From positions 1-13,334 of the forward strand of contig JAIRSS010000114.1 in assembly GCA_031255315.1 (NCBI GenBank): 13,334 nt of DNA, in the 5' to 3' direction. Under the pieces are notes generated by a model that had not been told where the DNA came from, searched no databases, and was given only the letters and a program-made list of their open reading frames with translations. Within the stretch, counting starts at the first letter, position 1; every line of letters begins with the position of its first letter. Made by a program: the position numbers and the translations under genes. Source of the stretch: Spirochaetaceae bacterium (GTDB lineage Bacteria; Spirochaetota; Spirochaetia; Treponematales; Breznakiellaceae). Below, piece after piece: positions 5,574-13,301 of this stretch.

Positions 5574-8500
5574 TTAGAACGGCCTGTCCGCAAGGTACTT
5601 GTACTCCCTGTGGAGCCGTTCAGCCTGGGTTTTCGCTTTGGCCAAAAGAGCGTCCGCCCGGTCAGGGCTCGCGGCCTTGAGGCTTTTGAAGCGCACTTCT
5701 TTGTACATAAAATCTTCAACGCTGGTAGTCGCCTCTTTTGAGTCAAGCTGGAAGGGGTTCTTGCCCTGATCTTTGAGACGGGGATCGTAACGGTACAACG
5801 GCCACAATCCACAGGTAACCACCGCCTTCTGCTGTTCAAGACCCTTCGACATATCAATGCCGTGGTTAATACAATGGGAATAGGCTATGATGATCGAAGG
5901 CCCGTCGTAACTTTCCGCTTCCCGGAAGGCCTTAATGGTCTGAGCCATGTTGGCGCCCATAGAAATTTTGGCGGTGTAAACATAGCCGTAACTGACAGCC
6001 ATCGCGCCCAGGTCCTTCTTCGAGATGTCCTTGCCCGCTGCGGCAAATTTGGCAATCGCCCCAATGGGGGTGGCTTTGGACATCTGACCGCCCGTATTGG
6101 AGTAAACTTCCGTGTCCAATACCAAGAGGTTCACATTCCGGCCCGATGCGATAACGTGATCCAGCCCGCCGTACCCGATGTCGTAGCCCCAGCCGTCTCC
6201 GCCCAGGATCCACACGGACCGCTTAATAAAGTGATCCGCCAAGGACAGGAGCATCTGCGCTGTGGGCTTAGAATCGTTTTTGAGCGCGGCTTTGAGCTCG
6301 TCCACCAGTTTCCGCTGTTCCTCAATGGCCGCGTTGTCGGCCTGGGGATTGGCCAGTATCTTGTCGATGAGTGCGGACTGGATGCCTTCGTCCTTAGCCT
6401 GGAGAGCCAGTTCACGGGCGTGTTCAGCCAGTTTGTCGCTGGTAAGACGCATACCCAAACCGAATTCCGCCGCGTCTTCAAAGAGGCTGTTAGACCAGAC
6501 CGGCCCCCGTCCGTCAGCACGCCGGCAATAGGGGGTGGTGGGAAGGTTCCCGCCGTAAATGGAGGAACAGCCTGTGGCGTTGGCTATAACGGCCCGGTCG
6601 CCAAAAAGCTGGGAGAGCAGCTTTACATACGGAGTTTCACCGCAGCCGCCGCAAGCGCCGGAGAACTCGAACAGCGGGCGCTTATAGGCGAGGCCCTTGG
6701 GCGTACTCAAGTTGAGTTCCCCATCAGGAGTTTCAGGCAGGCTTTGGAAGTAATTCCAGGCGTCGACCTGTTCGGCGTGGTAAGCCGGATCATCCGCGTA
6801 GGACTTCCAGGACAGGGCCTTCTTTCCGGGGTTGTCCTTAGCTTTACCGGGACAGATGTTGATACAAACGCCGCATTCCATACAGTCCTCGGCGGAAATG
6901 ACCAGAGCCGCCTTCTTTCCGGGAACCGCTTTCGGCTTAATCTCCGCGGTTTTCAAGCCGGCGGGAGCTTTGGCGGCTTCCGCCTCGTTGAGGTTCTTGA
7001 ACCGGATACAGGCGTGGGAACATACGATGGTACACTGGCCGCACTGGATGCACAGGGAGGGATCCCAGGTAGGAACCCGTTCGGCAACCGACCGTTTTTC
7101 GTACTGGGTAGTGGCCGAAGGGAAGGTCCCGTCTTCGGGAATCTTGCTCACCGGCAGTTTGTCCCCTTCCTGGACGGATACCGCCCCCAGCACTTCCCGG
7201 ATCCACGCGTCCCCAGCGGTGGCAAAGGGCTGTTTCATGTGGAGATTGCCCTCAGGTGAAGCGGGGTACTTCACCTCTTTGACCGCTTCCAGCGAAGCGT
7301 CTACGGTGGCGTAATTCTTCTGCACCACGTCAGCGCCCTTCTTACCGTAGGACTTCTCGATGAACTTCTTCATGTACTTGACCGCTTCGTCTTGAGGCAG
7401 CACCCCGGAAATCTTGAAGTAGGCGGCCTGCATGACCGTGTTGATGCGGTTGCCCATGCCGGACCTCCGGGCAATATCCGCCGCGTCTATCACGAAAAAC
7501 TTTACTTTCTTGTCAATGATCCGTTTCTGGGCTTCCACCGGGATTTCCTTCCATACTTCTTCCTCGCTGAAGGGGCTGTTGAGGAGGAAGGTCCCGCCCT
7601 CTTTGATGTTGGCCAAAAGATCAAACGTCTCCATATACGAGAACTTATGACACGCCAGGAAGTCCGCCTTGGTGATAAGGTAGGGCCGGCGTATAGCGCC
7701 CCTGCCGAACCGCAGATGGGAAACGGTAAAGCCCCCGGATTTCTTGGAGTCGTACGAGAAGTACGCCTGAGCGGACAGTTCAGGTTTCGCGTCCCCGATG
7801 ATCTTGATGGAATTCTTGTTGGCCCCTACCGTACCGTCTGAACCGAGACCGTAGAATAAGGCTTCATTCATGCCCTCTTCGGCAAGAACGAAGTGTTCAT
7901 CGTAGTCCAAACTCTTTCCCTGCACATCGTCTTTTACCCCGACGGCGAAGTTGGCAATCTTCTTGCCCGAAAGGTTATCGAATACCGCCTTAACCATAGC
8001 GGGAGTGAATTCTTTGGACCCAAGGCCGTACCGTCCGCCCAGCACTACAGGATACCCGCCGAGATGGGAATCGCCGCCGGCCTGAACTTCGCCGATAGCG
8101 GTACGGACATCTTCGTACAACGGCTCGCCCACGGCGCCGGGCTCTTTGGTCCGGTCCAGGACGGCAATGGCTTTGACGGCGCCGGGCAGGGCTTTAACAA
8201 AGGCTTTCGCGTCAAAAGGCCGGTAAAGCCGTACTTTCAGAACCCCAACCTTTTCCCCCTTGGTCAGGAGATACTCCACCGTTTCTTCGCATGTCTCCGC
8301 CCCGGAACCCATGATGATGATTACCTTTTCGGCGTCCGGAGCGCCGAAATAATCGAAGAGATGGTAGGCCCGCCCCGTGAGGGCGGCAAATTTGTCCATT
8401 TCCGCCTGTACGATAGCCGGCACCTTATCGTAGTACTTGTTGACCCCTTCCCGCCCCTGGAAGTAGGTGTCGGGGTTTTGAGCGGTCCCCCGGATAAAGG

Positions 8501-9140
8501 GATTCTCCGGAGAAAGACCCCGTGCCCGGTGGGCGCGGACGAGCTCATCATCAACCATCCGCCTCAGCACATCTTTGGAAACCTCCTCGATTTTTTGCAG
8601 CTCGTGGCTCGTCCTGAACCCGTCAAAGAAATGGAGGAAGGGAACGCGGGATCGGAGGGTAGCGGCGTGACAGATAGCCGCCAAGTCCATGACCTCCTGT
8701 ACGCTGTTGGAAGCCGCCATAGCCCAGCCGGTCTGCCGGCAGGCCATAACGTCCTGGTGATCCCCGAAAATCGACAGGCTGCTTGTCGCCAAGGCGCGGG
8801 CGGCGATATGAAACACCGTCGAAGTAAGCTCCCCGGCAATCTTGTACATGTTCGGAATCATTAGGAGAAGCCCTTGAGACGCGGTAAAGGTCGTGCTCAA
8901 CGCTCCGGTGGTCAAAGCCCCGTGAACCGCGCCCGCGGCTCCGGCTTCTGACTGCATTTCGACAACCTGGGGAATCGTCCCCCAAATGTTCTTCTCGCCC
9001 CGGGCGGACAACTCGTCGGAGGTCTCGCCCATGGGACTAGACGGGGTAATCGGATAAATTGCGATTACTTCACTCAGCGCGTGGGCTATCTGAGCCGCCG
9101 CGGTGTTTCCATCAATCATAACCATGTGTTTATCAGCCAT
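5574..9140 (-). CDS. nifJ: Pyruvate:ferredoxin (flavodoxin) oxidoreductase, single-chain
   Basis: This enzyme oxidatively decarboxylates pyruvate with CoA to acetyl-CoA and CO2 while reducing ferredoxin or flavodoxin; it is reversible and cytoplasmic, central to anaerobic fermentation or acetogenesis. The 1188-residue chain carries all fused domains. The N-terminal pyruvate domain has YPITPSSPMGE (29-39). A two-cluster ferredoxin domain has CxxCxxCxxxC at 697-707 and again at 753-763. The proximal 4Fe-4S ligands appear as C830, C833, C858 and C1110. The thiamine-diphosphate/Mg motif runs from G-D982-G to N1015 (YSNTGGQ). No disruption is seen. Start: GAGG at 9148-9151 best positions ATG 9140, though ATG 9143 is possible and a third in-frame ATG at 9152 overlaps the ribosome site. 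Long antisense frames within it are artefacts of codon composition. It has its own promoter and a hairpin after the stop. Confidence 0.98.
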   Translation of the reverse strand: MADKHMVMIDGNTAAAQIAHALSEVIAIYPITPSSPMGETSDELSARGEKNIWGTIPQVVEMQSEAGAAGAVHGALTTGALSTTFTASQGLLLMIPNMYKIAGELTSTVFHIAARALATSSLSIFGDHQDVMACRQTGWAMAASNSVQEVMDLAAICHAATLRSRVPFLHFFDGFRTSHELQKIEEVSKDVLRRMVDDELVRAHRARGLSPENPFIRGTAQNPDTYFQGREGVNKYYDKVPAIVQAEMDKFAALTGRAYHLFDYFGAPDAEKVIIIMGSGAETCEETVEYLLTKGEKVGVLKVRLYRPFDAKAFVKALPGAVKAIAVLDRTKEPGAVGEPLYEDVRTAIGEVQAGGDSHLGGYPVVLGGRYGLGSKEFTPAMVKAVFDNLSGKKIANFAVGVKDDVQGKSLDYDEHFVLAEEGMNEALFYGLGSDGTVGANKNSIKIIGDAKPELSAQAYFSYDSKKSGGFTVSHLRFGRGAIRRPYLITKADFLACHKFSYMETFDLLANIKEGGTFLLNSPFSEEEVWKEIPVEAQKRIIDKKVKFFVIDAADIARRSGMGNRINTVMQAAYFKISGVLPQDEAVKYMKKFIEKSYGKKGADVVQKNYATVDASLEAVKEVKYPASPEGNLHMKQPFATAGDAWIREVLGAVSVQEGDKLPVSKIPEDGTFPSATTQYEKRSVAERVPTWDPSLCIQCGQCTIVCSHACIRFKNLNEAEAAKAPAGLKTAEIKPKAVPGKKAALVISAEDCMECGVCINICPGKAKDNPGKKALSWKSYADDPAYHAEQVDAWNYFQSLPETPDGELNLSTPKGLAYKRPLFEFSGACGGCGETPYVKLLSQLFGDRAVIANATGCSSIYGGNLPTTPYCRRADGRGPVWSNSLFEDAAEFGLGMRLTSDKLAEHARELALQAKDEGIQSALIDKILANPQADNAAIEEQRKLVDELKAALKNDSKPTAQMLLSLADHFIKRSVWILGGDGWGYDIGYGGLDHVIASGRNVNLLVLDTEVYSNTGGQMSKATPIGAIAKFAAAGKDISKKDLGAMAVSYGYVYTAKISMGANMAQTIKAFREAESYDGPSIIIAYSHCINHGIDMSKGLEQQKAVVTCGLWPLYRYDPRLKDQGKNPFQLDSKEATTSVEDFMYKEVRFKSLKAASPDRADALLAKAKTQAERLHREYKYLADRPF

Positions 9141-9168
9141 CATTTTCCTCATTAGGTAGGGTTATTTC

Positions 9169-9197
9169 ATTCTAGTCAGCCCTGAAGATTTTTTCAA
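9169..9197 (-). promoter_or_regulatory. Sigma-70 promoter of nifJ
   Basis: On the minus strand TTGAAA (-35, 9197-9192), a 17-base spacer and TAGAAT (-10, 9174-9169) give a near-consensus promoter. Predicted initiation near 9162 leaves a leader of about 20 bases containing the GAGG ribosome site. Confidence 0.75.
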
Positions 9198-9205
9198 GTA
9201 AGGCC

Positions 9206-9259
9206 GTTCCAAAACTTCAGTTTGGAGCGCCGCCCCCGTAAAAAACGCGGTTTTGTACG
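9206..9259. repeat. Hairpins in the divergent nifJ/ABC-F spacer
   Basis: TCCAAA and TTTGGA (within 9208-9226) form a small stem. CGTAAAAAAC (9237-9246) pairs with GTTTTGTACG (9250-9259) with one mismatch around GCG. The left part contains GTTCCAAAACT (9206-9216), identical to 5241-5251 in the other large spacer. The hairpins lie between the two divergent promoters and could isolate them or be a dispersed repeat. Confidence 0.4.
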
Positions 9260-9292
9260 GCTTTATCGTGAAAAAAGCGCTGGAAACGCGGC

Positions 9293-9321
9293 TTGACGCG
9301 AAGGCGTTAAACCTATAAGAA
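9293..9321 (+). promoter_or_regulatory. Candidate promoter of the ABC-F gene, implying a leaderless or nearly leaderless mRNA
   Basis: TTGACG (9293-9298) is followed by overlapping -10 options: TATAAG (9314-9319, 15-base spacer) or TAAGAA (9316-9321, 17-base spacer). Either places the transcription start at about 9326-9329, on top of the ATG at 9327. No Shine-Dalgarno sequence is visible, in keeping with leaderless translation. Confidence 0.45.
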
Positions 9322-9326
9322 ACACT

Positions 9327-10865
9327 ATGGCGAACCTTCTTTCCTTTAATCAGGTTGAATACTCCTATCCGGCCTCACTGGTTCCGGTCGTGCGGAACCT
9401 GCGCTTTGAGTTGGGCGAATCCTGGACCGGCGTTACCGGCGGGAACGGCGCGGGCAAAACCACGCTGCTCTTGCTCGCGGCGGGCCTGCTCACGCCTGGC
9501 GCAGGGGTGATACGCGGACCTGAAAGCCGGCTTTACTGCCCTCAGCGCACAGACCGGCTCTGGGAAGACGAAAGGTTCCGGGCCGCTGTCGACGACTTTT
9601 TCTTTTCCGGCGGGAATGAGGCCGGACGCCTCATGAACACGCTCCGCATTGAATGGGATTGGCCTGAGCGCTGGGACAGCCTGAGCCATGGGGAGCGCAA
9701 ACGGTTACAAGTTGCCGCGGCGCTTTTTTCCAGGCCGCGCGTGCTGGCGCTTGACGAACCGGCCAACCATCTTGACCGCGAGTCCCGGGAATTGGTGGCC
9801 GGGGCCCTTGCGGCCTATGAGGGAATCGGCCTGCTGGTGAGCCATGATCGGGCCCTTCTTGACCGGCTCTGCTCGCGCTGCCTCTTCCTGGAAGACGGCG
9901 CGGCGGTTCTTCGTCCGGGCAATGCCTCAGCCGGACTCATTGAGGATGAGCGGGAACAACTCAACAAGCGGCGGGAGCGCAAGAATCTGCGCGTCGAGCG
10001 CGAGCGCCTTGCCGCGGAAGCGGAGAACCGGCTGCGGACCGTCGCGGGGAGCCGCAAGCGCCTCTCCCAACGCCGCGTCGCGCCAAAAGACCACGACACA
10101 CGGGGAAAGATACGCCTGGCGGTTCTTACCGGCAAAGACAAAATTGGCGCGGATCTCTATAAACGCATGGAAAACCGGCGGAAGAAGGCGGATGAAGCCC
10201 TGGAGGAAGCGCGGTTTCGCGCCGAACGCCCGACGGGCCTCACGCTTCACGCCGAGGCTTCCAGGGCGGACCGGCTTCTCTTTCTTCCGGCGGGAGAGCT
10301 TCCCCTGGGCGGGGAGCGCCGGCTGCGATTTCCGGATCTGACGCTTGCCCCGCGTGATCGCGTCGCGCTCATGGGCCCGAACGGCGCGGGAAAGTCAACG
10401 CTGATTCGGCATCTCCTGGAGCGCCTGCCGAAGCAGGGCCTGCTCTACATGCCCCAGGAACTGAGCGTGGAGCAAAGCGCCGATTTGTTTGCCCGGCTTG
10501 GGGCCCTTGACGAACAGTCCCGGGGCGAGGTCTTGTCGCGTTTCTCCAGACTCGGCTCCGACCCGCGAAGCCTTCTTCAATCCGCCGCGTCCGGCAGAGG
10601 CGCTCCCAGCCCGGGCGAGGCGCGTAAATTATTGACGGCCTACGGCGTCTTGCAAAACCCCGCCCTCATCATCATGGACGAACCCACCAACCACCTTGAC
10701 TTGCAATCAATACAAGTCCTGGAGTCCCTGTTAAGTGAAGCTGACTGCGCCCTGCTCCTGGTAAGCCACGACGAGGTTTTTTTATCGCGGCTTACAACCC
10801 GCTCCTGGCTCATCAGCACCGATCATCTTTCCATACAAGACAACCCGTTCCCCAGCCCCTCATAA
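9327..10865 (+). CDS. ABC-F family twin-ATPase (ribosome-associated type)
   Basis: This 512-residue protein has two ABC ATPase domains in one chain and no membrane segment, as in ABC-F proteins, which act on ribosomes as translation factors or antibiotic-protection proteins. Domain 1 has Walker A GGNGAGKT (38-45), signature LSHGE (119-123) and Walker B with DEPANHLD (143-150). A highly charged linker (about 205-300) follows, with KDHDTRGKIRLAVLTGKD. Domain 2 has Walker A GPNGAGKST (350-358), a degenerate signature PSPGE (427-431) in place of LSGGE, and Walker B with DEPTNHLD (451-458), then SHDEVFL. The chain is shorter than EttA or Uup. Which subfamily it belongs to, and whether it confers resistance, cannot be told here. 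By eye it is richer in GC and CGC arginine codons than its neighbours, a possible hint of transfer. Confidence 0.9.
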   Translation: MANLLSFNQVEYSYPASLVPVVRNLRFELGESWTGVTGGNGAGKTTLLLLAAGLLTPGAGVIRGPESRLYCPQRTDRLWEDERFRAAVDDFFFSGGNEAGRLMNTLRIEWDWPERWDSLSHGERKRLQVAAALFSRPRVLALDEPANHLDRESRELVAGALAAYEGIGLLVSHDRALLDRLCSRCLFLEDGAAVLRPGNASAGLIEDEREQLNKRRERKNLRVERERLAAEAENRLRTVAGSRKRLSQRRVAPKDHDTRGKIRLAVLTGKDKIGADLYKRMENRRKKADEALEEARFRAERPTGLTLHAEASRADRLLFLPAGELPLGGERRLRFPDLTLAPRDRVALMGPNGAGKSTLIRHLLERLPKQGLLYMPQELSVEQSADLFARLGALDEQSRGEVLSRFSRLGSDPRSLLQSAASGRGAPSPGEARKLLTAYGVLQNPALIIMDEPTNHLDLQSIQVLESLLSEADCALLLVSHDEVFLSRLTTRSWLISTDHLSIQDNPFPSPS

Positions 10866-10894
10866 AACAACCGCCTCTCGTACCGTTGTTTTTT
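10864..10894 (+). terminator. Weak candidate terminator overlapping the ABC-F stop
   Basis: AAAACAAC (10864-10871) can pair with GTTGTTTT (10885-10892) across a 13-base loop, followed by two more T. The stem is AT-rich and begins within the stop codon, so it may be inefficient and allow readthrough into the next gene. Confidence 0.35.
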
Positions 10895-10991
10895 GCCCTT
10901 CCCTGAAATATTCGTTCCCTATCCCCCGCCCGGAGGATACGGTTTCCTGCAACTTTTTCGCAATTTCCCGGTCAAATACACGAGAAACACT

Positions 10992-12632
10992 ATGATACAA
11001 TTTGAACGTTTAACACTTCCGGCGTTGGCCCTGGCGGCGGCGGCGCAGTATAAAAACCGCCACGCCTTTGGGGTATTTGGGAACGGGCGTATCAACAACA
11101 GCGTCAGCTATGCTGAATTCGGCGGCAATATCCGGCGTTTTGCCCGGAGGCTGCGGGAAATGAACATCGCCCCAGGAGACCGGGTGATGATCCTGTCGGA
11201 AAACCGTCCTGAATGGGCCGCCGCCTATTTCGGTATAGCTCTGGCCGGGGCTGTATCAGTCCCGGTCCTGCCGGACTTTTCAGCCGGACAGATAGAGAAC
11301 ATCGCCGCCCACGCGGAAATATCCGCCGTCTGCCTTTCCGGGAAGACCGCCCGCAAGTTCCGGGAATGGGGGACGGTCCCGGTTATCAATTTCGACCGGT
11401 TTGAACAATTTTTGGAACCGGAACATCCCCGCAAATCCGCCGCCGCTTCCCTGCCGGACGACCGCTTTCCGGCGGTAGAGGAAGACAGTCTGGCTTCAAT
11501 ACTCTACACATCGGGTACTACCGGCCAAAGCAAGGGCGTGATGCTTTCTCATCGCAACCTGGTCTATACCGCCGCCGCCACCCGTTCCATCGTTAAGATA
11601 TACCCGCGGGATCGTTTTCTGTCTCTGCTGCCCCTGGCCCACGCCTTTGAATGTACGATGGGTATGCTTATTGCGGTAATGAGCGGAGCTTCTATCACCT
11701 ATTTGAACGGCCCCCCTGTGCTGGAGGCGCTGCTTGAGGCGGCCCAGGCCGTCCGTCCCACCGCCATGCTTACGGTTCCCCTTATTATTGAAAAACTCTA
11801 CCGCGGCCGTATTGAGCCGGCTCTTAAAGCCAGTCCGTTGTACCGGTTCCCTTTGACCCGGCCAATGGCCGCCGCCATCGCGGGCCGAAAGCTCATGGGC
11901 TGGTTCGGCGGATGCATCCGGTTTTTCAGCATAGGCGGGGCGGCGCTGGCCGAAGACGTGGAATATTTTTTACGGAAGATACAGTTCCCCTACACCCTGG
12001 GGTATGGCATGACCGAGGCGGCCCCCCTGCTTGCGGGTACGGCGCCGTTCAAATTCCCGCCCGCCTCCGCGGGCCGGGTCTTGACGGGAGTGTCCCTGCG
12101 CATCGTGAACGGCGAAATTCAAGCCAAAGGCCCTAACCTCACATCCGGCTACTACCGGGACGCGGACCGCACCCAGGCATCCTTTACCGACGACGGCTGG
12201 TTCAAAACCGGCGACTTGGGAGAATTTGACCGGAAGGGGTATCTCTACATAAAGGGCCGCCTTAAAGCCATGATTCTGGGACCGTCCGGAGAGAACATCT
12301 ATCCAGAAGAAATAGAAAGCCTCCTGAACAAGTCGGAAATTGTGGAAGACGCGTTAGTCTGCACCGGAGAAAAGGGAGAGTTGGCAGCCATTATTGTGTT
12401 AAGCGAAGCGGCCAAGGCCCTGTCCGCCCTAGATGCCGGGGCAGCCGCCCTGGGGGGCGCTCTGGGTTTGGCGGGCGGCGCGTTGGGTTCCGCCCTACAG
12501 GAACTCAAAAGAGGGGTAAACAAGCGCCTTGCTTCGTTTTCCCGGATAAGCCGCATAGAAGTGCGTACCGAACCGTTTGAAAAGACGGCCACTCAGAAGA
12601 TCAAGCGGTTTCTTTACCATAATACCAAATAG
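10992..12632 (+). CDS. AMP-forming acyl-CoA synthetase (long-chain fatty acid-CoA ligase type)
   Basis: An adenylate-forming enzyme of 546 residues that activates a carboxylic acid with ATP to an acyl-AMP and then an acyl-CoA. Motifs in order: P-loop YTSGTTGQSKG (172-182), GYGMTEAAP (337-345), FKTGDLG (404-410) with ribose-binding D408, the hinge region YIKGRLKAMIL (419-429) and the C-terminal catalytic lysine K536 in TQKIKR. The substrate is likely a medium or long fatty acid by family resemblance, but this is not proven. A low-complexity Ala/Gly/Leu stretch (about 473-501) interrupts the C-terminal domain. Start: ATG 10992 begins the recognisable protein; an upstream in-frame TTG at 10893 adds unrelated residues. 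There is no Shine-Dalgarno match, and the AGAAACACTATG context is shared with the ABC-F gene 126 bases upstream. The two may be one transcription unit. Confidence 0.92.
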   Translation: MIQFERLTLPALALAAAAQYKNRHAFGVFGNGRINNSVSYAEFGGNIRRFARRLREMNIAPGDRVMILSENRPEWAAAYFGIALAGAVSVPVLPDFSAGQIENIAAHAEISAVCLSGKTARKFREWGTVPVINFDRFEQFLEPEHPRKSAAASLPDDRFPAVEEDSLASILYTSGTTGQSKGVMLSHRNLVYTAAATRSIVKIYPRDRFLSLLPLAHAFECTMGMLIAVMSGASITYLNGPPVLEALLEAAQAVRPTAMLTVPLIIEKLYRGRIEPALKASPLYRFPLTRPMAAAIAGRKLMGWFGGCIRFFSIGGAALAEDVEYFLRKIQFPYTLGYGMTEAAPLLAGTAPFKFPPASAGRVLTGVSLRIVNGEIQAKGPNLTSGYYRDADRTQASFTDDGWFKTGDLGEFDRKGYLYIKGRLKAMILGPSGENIYPEEIESLLNKSEIVEDALVCTGEKGELAAIIVLSEAAKALSALDAGAAALGGALGLAGGALGSALQELKRGVNKRLASFSRISRIEVRTEPFEKTATQKIKRFLYHNTK

Positions 12633-12660
12633 CCGTTCCGCTGGTATTCCACCGGAACGG
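12633..12660 (+). terminator. Strong stem-loop right after the acyl-CoA synthetase stop
   Basis: CCGTTCCGCTGG (12633-12644) pairs with CCACCGGAACGG (12649-12660), 11 of 12 positions, around a TATT loop, beginning at the base after TAG. There is no T-run, as with the palindrome after nifJ. It is probably a terminator or 3'-end stabiliser. Confidence 0.55.
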
Positions 12661-13160
12661 GAACAAAGCGCGTAGGTCATCCGCTCGCGTTATGCTGGAA
12701 GACTACCGCAGCAGTACCCGGCAATGCTTATTAGATCGCCGCCAAAATATGATATAAAAGGAGCCTGAGGGAGGAAGAAAACCCGTCTTTTCCGGTATTT
12801 GCGCGGCAAAGCACGCCGCTGCTTCCACAAAAACCGGGGTTTTCCGTCCCTGGCTGCTTCTAGCCGCCCCCGTGACGGATGAAACCTGAATTTGTGTAAA
12901 TTTTGCCCCCAACTACCTTGACAAGCATCGCTTTCTATGAGAATATAATATTCATGCAGAGGAAAGAAGAATTTAGCGTTATCGCACACCCCAGTACGCT
13001 CGAAATTTATAATTCTCTGAGATCGTCAAGTCCTCAGACGGGGATGGTTTCATATCCAGCATATTCACGTATCTTTTCAATGGAAACATCCGTTTCGGCT
13101 TCTCTATGCCGGAAGACGGCGGCTTTTTATGTGTTTCTCTCTATAAGAGAGGCTGTTGTT
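12661..13160. other. Right-hand spacer without a clear gene
   Basis: No protein family is recognisable on either strand. The stretch 12747-12760 has TATGAT/TATAAA-like elements on the plus strand. 12776-12880 is hairpin-rich: GAAAACCC 12776-12783 with GGGTTTTC 12837-12844, GCGGC/GCCGC 12803-12819, and CCGTC with GACGG flanking GGCT/AGCC around 12844-12878. A promoter-like signal follows at 12918-12949. Confidence 0.5.
12918..12949 (+). promoter_or_regulatory. Candidate promoter with perfect hexamers but wide spacing
   Basis: TTGACA (12918-12923) and TATAAT (12944-12949) are both exact consensus but 20 bases apart. GAATAT (12941-12946) would be at the ideal 17 but is a poor box. If active it would start transcription at about 12953-12956, right at an ATG (12954) with no leader. 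Confidence 0.45.
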
Positions 13161-13301
13161 ATGGCGCCCTATAAACACCGCGGCAGGGTAAACCGCTATC
13201 CCAATTACCGGTACGGTCCCGAAGAACCCTGGGGCGTCAAGAGCGTCTCAGGCTGGCTGCTCAGGAGGCGGGTTCTTGATACGGCCAATATCCCGGGTTG
13301 A
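13161..13301 (+). CDS. Possible small basic protein (46 residues)
   Basis: ATG 13161 follows AGAGAGG with an 8-base gap and encodes a short Arg/Tyr-rich peptide beginning MAPYKHRGRVNRYPNYRYG and ending in TANIPG. The same frame is open back to 12903, including ATG 12954, giving up to 116 residues from that ATG, but the added part is Ser-rich and unlike a folded domain. I recognise no family. It could be a real small gene, a gene remnant or chance. Confidence 0.25.
   Translation: MAPYKHRGRVNRYPNYRYGPEEPWGVKSVSGWLLRRRVLDTANIPG

Noticed and set aside
5862..8864. Two long plus-strand open frames (5862-7259, 465 codons; 7893-8864, 323 codons) opposite nifJ
   Set aside because: They lie wholly antisense to a complete PFOR gene with all motifs, show no recognisable family, and are expected from its GC-rich third positions.
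12850..12870. Resemblance to the SRP RNA tip (GAAGCAGCCA on the minus strand)
   Set aside because: The diagnostic GTCAGGTCCGGAAGGAAGCAGC context is missing, so the match is too short.
12957..12966. GAGGAAAG resembling the conserved start of RNase P RNA
   Set aside because: The neighbouring conserved bases and the paired distal region are absent; it is more simply a purine-rich stretch.
12690..12989. Minus-strand 99-codon frame in the right-hand spacer
   Set aside because: Cys/Phe/Arg-rich composition without a family; overlaps the hairpin-rich region and the TTGACA/TATAAT signal.
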